A stretch of DNA of 8,740 nucleotides from Sterolibacterium sp052034445. Its GTDB lineage: Bacteria > Pseudomonadota > Gammaproteobacteria > Burkholderiales > Rhodocyclaceae. The DNA is taken from assembly GCA_052034445.1 (NCBI GenBank), contig JBPOIN010000242.1, forward strand, positions 1 to 8,740, written 5' to 3'. Under the pieces are notes generated by a model that was not told the origin of the DNA, made no database searches, and worked only from the letters and a program-made list of their open reading frames with translations. Each line of letters starts with the position of its first letter. Within the stretch, counting starts at the first letter, position 1. The translations under genes were made by a program, and so were the position numbers. Below are positions 6,209 through 8,740 of this stretch, piece by piece.

Positions 6209-7480
6209 TCAGCTGGCGCTTTCCTGGCTCGCGCCGTCTTGCAGGGCGCGCTGCAGGCGCTCGGCGTCGAGTTCGCCGCACCACTTGCCGACCACGATGG
6301 CAGCCACGCCGTTGCCGATCAGATTCGTCAGCGCGCGCGCTTCGGACATGAAACGGTCGATGCCGAGGATCAGCGCGAGCCCGGCGACCGGCACAGTGCC
6401 GACCGCCGAGAGGGTGGCGGCCAGCACGATGAAGCCGCTGCCCGTGATGCCCGCGGCGCCCTTGGAAGTCAGCAGCAGCACGGTCAGCAGCGTGAGTTGC
6501 TGGCCCAGGCTCAGGGGCGTGTTGGTGGCTTGGGCGATGAACACGGCGGCCATGGTCAGGTAGATCGCGGTGCCGTCGAGGTTGAAGGAATAGCCGGTCG
6601 GAATCACCAGGCCGACCGTCGATTTTTTCACGCCGAGGCTTTCCATGCGCGCCATCATGCGCGGCAGCACGGATTCGGAGGACGAGGTGCCGAGTACGAT
6701 GAAGAGTTCTTCCCGGATGTAGCGGATGAATTTCCAGATGCTGAAGCCGTGCAGCCGGGCGATGGCGCCGAGGACGCCGAAGATGAAGATCAGGCAGGTC
6801 AGATAGAAAGTCGCCATGAGTTCGCCGAGCTGCGCCAGGCTGCCGATGCCGTGTTTGCCGATCGTGAAGGCCATGGCGCCGAAAGCGCCGATGGGCGCGA
6901 CTTTCATGATGAGGCCGACGATGCGGAACAGCACCTGCGAGAGTTTTTCGACGAAATCGAAAATCAGCGTGCCGCGCCCGCCGACAGCATGCAGCGCGAA
7001 ACCGAACAGGATCGAGAACAGCAAAACCTGCAGGATGTCACCCTTGGCGAAGGCATCGACGACGCTGGCGGGAATCACGTTGAGCAGGAATTCCGCAGCG
7101 CCCTGCATCTTGCCCGGGCCGGTGTAGGCCGCCACGGCCGTGCCGTCGAGCGTCGCCGGGTCGATGTTCATGCCGCTGCCGGGCTGGATCAGATTCACGG
7201 TCGTCAGGCCGACGATCAGCGCCAGCGAGCTGACAACCTCGAAATACAGCAGCGCCAGGCCACCGGTCTTGCCGACCGTCTTCATGTTCTCCATGCCCGC
7301 GATGCCCAGCACCACGGTGCAGAAGATGATCGGCGCGATGAGCATCTTGATCAGGCGAATGAAGCCGTCGCCGAGCGGCTTCATGGCCGCGCCGGTGTCG
7401 GGCGCCCAGTAGCCCAGCGCAACACCGATCAGGATGGCGCAGATGACTTGCAAATACAGGGATTGGCCGAGTCTGTTCAT
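6209..7480 (-). CDS. dctA: C4-dicarboxylate:proton symporter DctA
   Basis: A DctA-type carrier of the dicarboxylate/amino acid:cation symporter (DAACS, glutamate-transporter fold) family. It imports succinate, fumarate and malate, and in some bacteria orotate, across the inner membrane with protons. The 423 residues compare with about 428 in E. coli DctA and the sequence aligns throughout by eye: MKPLGDGFIRLIKMLIAP (33-50), GMENMKTVGKTG (62-73), FSIWKFIRYIREE (246-258), the Ser-rich hairpin GTSSSES (264-270), PTGYSFNLDGT (294-304), the second hairpin TSKGAAGITGSGF (338-350) and GIDRFMSEARALTNLIGNG (373-391), which carries substrate-binding Asp, Arg and Asn residues of the family. ATG 7480 gives the usual N-terminus (MNRLGQSLYLQV) but lacks a clear SD; an in-frame ATG at 7531 would add 17 basic residues. 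It follows an MCP gene on the same strand by 105 bp and converges on the esterase gene. DctA and the amino-acid branch GltP share this fold; the match favours DctA. Confidence 0.95.
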   Translation of the reverse strand: MNRLGQSLYLQVICAILIGVALGYWAPDTGAAMKPLGDGFIRLIKMLIAPIIFCTVVLGIAGMENMKTVGKTGGLALLYFEVVSSLALIVGLTTVNLIQPGSGMNIDPATLDGTAVAAYTGPGKMQGAAEFLLNVIPASVVDAFAKGDILQVLLFSILFGFALHAVGGRGTLIFDFVEKLSQVLFRIVGLIMKVAPIGAFGAMAFTIGKHGIGSLAQLGELMATFYLTCLIFIFGVLGAIARLHGFSIWKFIRYIREELFIVLGTSSSESVLPRMMARMESLGVKKSTVGLVIPTGYSFNLDGTAIYLTMAAVFIAQATNTPLSLGQQLTLLTVLLLTSKGAAGITGSGFIVLAATLSAVGTVPVAGLALILGIDRFMSEARALTNLIGNGVAAIVVGKWCGELDAERLQRALQDGASQESAS

Positions 7481-7532
7481 GATGGCGCCGGGCGCGGCGG
7501 CGCGGCGAACGAATGAAAACCTGCGCAGCATA

Positions 7533-7557
7533 CCAAGTCCGGCTTGGCGCGCAAGCC
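7533..7557. other. Overlapping alternative hairpins between MCP gene and dctA
   Basis: CCAAG (7533-7537) can pair with CTTGG (7543-7547), while the overlapping GGCTTG (7541-7546) can instead pair with CAAGCC (7552-7557). The two stems cannot form together. A ten-base GC palindrome CGGCGCGCCG follows at 7560-7569. No T-run adjoins either stem on the minus strand, so this is not an evident terminator. It could lie in the dctA leader if a promoter sits in this 105-bp gap, but none was recognised. Confidence 0.3.
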
Positions 7558-7585
7558 ACCGGCGCGCCGATAGTCGCGTGCGGGA

Positions 7586-8731
7586 TCAGGTGCGGAATGC
7601 CTGCAATTCGATTTGCAAGGTTTCGGCGATGTCGTGCAGCTTTTGTGAAGCGTCGAAAATGATGCCGACCGGACCGGAGTTCGCCGCCTCGATGGAGCCG
7701 AGTTCCTGCTGGATGCTGTCGAGCTGCTGGCGCACGTTCGCGACATGGCGCGTGGTCGTGCCGACCTGCATGGATACTTCGCCGGTTTGCTGCCGCAGAT
7801 CGTGAATCTTGGCGACGGCGCGCTGCGCATCGTTCTGCAGGGCGTCGAGGGTTTCGGTCTGTTCGCCCATCTTGCCGGTGGCCTGGTAAATGCTGGTCGT
7901 CACGGACTGTACGGCATCCTTGATTTCGAGCAGGCTGCTCTTGGTGCGCTCGGCGAGCTTTCTGACTTCATCGGCGACCACGGCAAATCCGCGCCCCTGT
8001 TCCCCGGCGCGCGCCGCCTCGATAGCGGCATTGAGCGCCAGCAGATTGGTCTGATCGGCAATCTCGGCCACTGTGATCAACACGCCCTGGATTCGATCGG
8101 CGTCGGTCGATAGGGTCGACAACTGGTTGGCCACCTCGCTATTGACCTGGATATGGGATTGAATCTGTTGCCCGAGCGAGTCGATTTCGCTGCTCACCTG
8201 TTCCATCGAACCCATCGACTGCTGCAGCGCGCTCTCGCTGGTTTGTGCCGCGTCGGCCAGTTCGGTCGATACGCCGGCGATCGCCAGCATGGCTTTGCTG
8301 GTTTCCTCGATGTGCCGGGCCTGGGTCTGCAGCGATTCACTGAGTTGGCTGGCGGCATGTTTGATCTCGCGCGTTGCGCCGATGTTTTTCTCGGCACTGC
8401 TTTTCGCATCGCCGAGCGCTGCGCGCGTGTTTTCGCGGAATATGTCGACGGTGCGGACGACATCGCTGATTTCGGCATTGAAGCGGACGTTCAGATTTGC
8501 CGGCACCGTCAGGTTTCTGGCCTTGAAATGTTCCAGATAATCATGCAGTTCATGCAGAGTATCGACCCCCCAGCGTTTTTCGTCGAGATCGTGTCCCAGG
8601 ATCACCAGCGCCACGACGACCTGGATGATCTGGCCAATCGGGTTTTCGGTAAACAGGAACGCATTCAGCAGCAGCAACACCATGCCGATCCAGTGCACGA
8701 TCCGCATGCGGATAAACAACGAACGCAACAT
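7586..8731 (-). CDS. Methyl-accepting chemotaxis protein without periplasmic sensor
   Basis: A 381-residue chemoreceptor that would activate CheA through CheW. Two hydrophobic segments (about 11-28 and 33-47) are joined by only a few residues (ENPIG), so there is no periplasmic ligand-binding domain. Residues about 50-103 resemble a divergent HAMP linker (ARNLTVP, then EISDVV and DIFREN). From about 104 on there is a long helical coiled coil with the almost invariant MCP tip: EIADQTNLLALNAAIEAARA (223-242), GEQGRGFAVVADEVRKLAER (243-262). The tail ends QAFRT with no NWETF-type CheR/CheB docking pentapeptide. ATG 8731 lies only nine bases from the window end with a GGGA eight to five bases before it; an earlier in-frame start beyond the window cannot be excluded. 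It lies upstream of dctA on the same strand. A signal from membrane or energy state, or from a partner protein, is likelier than direct ligand binding. Confidence 0.92.
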   Translation of the reverse strand: MLRSLFIRMRIVHWIGMVLLLLNAFLFTENPIGQIIQVVVALVILGHDLDEKRWGVDTLHELHDYLEHFKARNLTVPANLNVRFNAEISDVVRTVDIFRENTRAALGDAKSSAEKNIGATREIKHAASQLSESLQTQARHIEETSKAMLAIAGVSTELADAAQTSESALQQSMGSMEQVSSEIDSLGQQIQSHIQVNSEVANQLSTLSTDADRIQGVLITVAEIADQTNLLALNAAIEAARAGEQGRGFAVVADEVRKLAERTKSSLLEIKDAVQSVTTSIYQATGKMGEQTETLDALQNDAQRAVAKIHDLRQQTGEVSMQVGTTTRHVANVRQQLDSIQQELGSIEAANSGPVGIIFDASQKLHDIAETLQIELQAFRT

Positions 8732-8740
8732 CTTGATCCC

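Noticed and set aside
6239..7516. A 425-codon plus-strand frame opposite dctA
   Set aside because: His/Asp/Arg/Gln-rich shadow translation; dctA on the minus strand is unmistakable.

Overview
The window is 8.7 kb of mostly GC-rich DNA. Three hand-counted 60-base rows of coding sequence in aroC, the LLM genes and the esterase have 68-72% G+C. It looks chromosomal and proteobacterial, most plausibly betaproteobacterial or a related gammaproteobacterial lineage. This rests on a DctA-type carrier close to the E. coli protein, a classical MCP, a lipoprotein signal peptide, AroC, and proteobacterial-looking Shine-Dalgarno sites. No rRNA, tRNA, CRISPR array, transposase or phage gene was seen.

Layout from left to right. 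(1) 1-552, minus: N-terminal half of chorismate synthase (aroC), cut by the window edge. (2) 754-1695, minus: a lone, distinctly AT-richer gene for an unrecognised membrane protein with a periplasmic domain, probably acquired by transfer. (3) 1913-4113, minus: two tandem luciferase-like (LLM) flavin/F420-type oxidoreductases resembling the MSMEG_2249 and MSMEG_2256 families. Between them lies an array of 7-bp repeats that flips orientation halfway and supplies the last four codons and stop codon of the upstream gene. (4) 4269-6035, plus: a type-B carboxylesterase lipoprotein, divergent from the LLM pair. (5) 6209-7480, minus: a DctA C4-dicarboxylate/proton symporter, convergent with the esterase. 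(6) 7586-8731, minus: a methyl-accepting chemotaxis protein with two membrane segments and almost no periplasmic part, directly upstream of dctA.

The genes appear to form three unrelated neighbourhoods. aroC is a housekeeping gene. The LLM pair plus the exported esterase could form a small catabolic module, with ester cleavage outside or in the periplasm followed by flavin- or F420-dependent redox steps in the cytoplasm. That is inference from position only, and the substrate is unknown. The MCP and dctA are co-directional and could couple taxis to organic-acid uptake.

No complete undescribed system could be demonstrated. The items most worth following are the heptamer array at the LLM gene junction, the atypical membrane-protein gene, and the LLM-LLM/esterase grouping in a probable proteobacterium.
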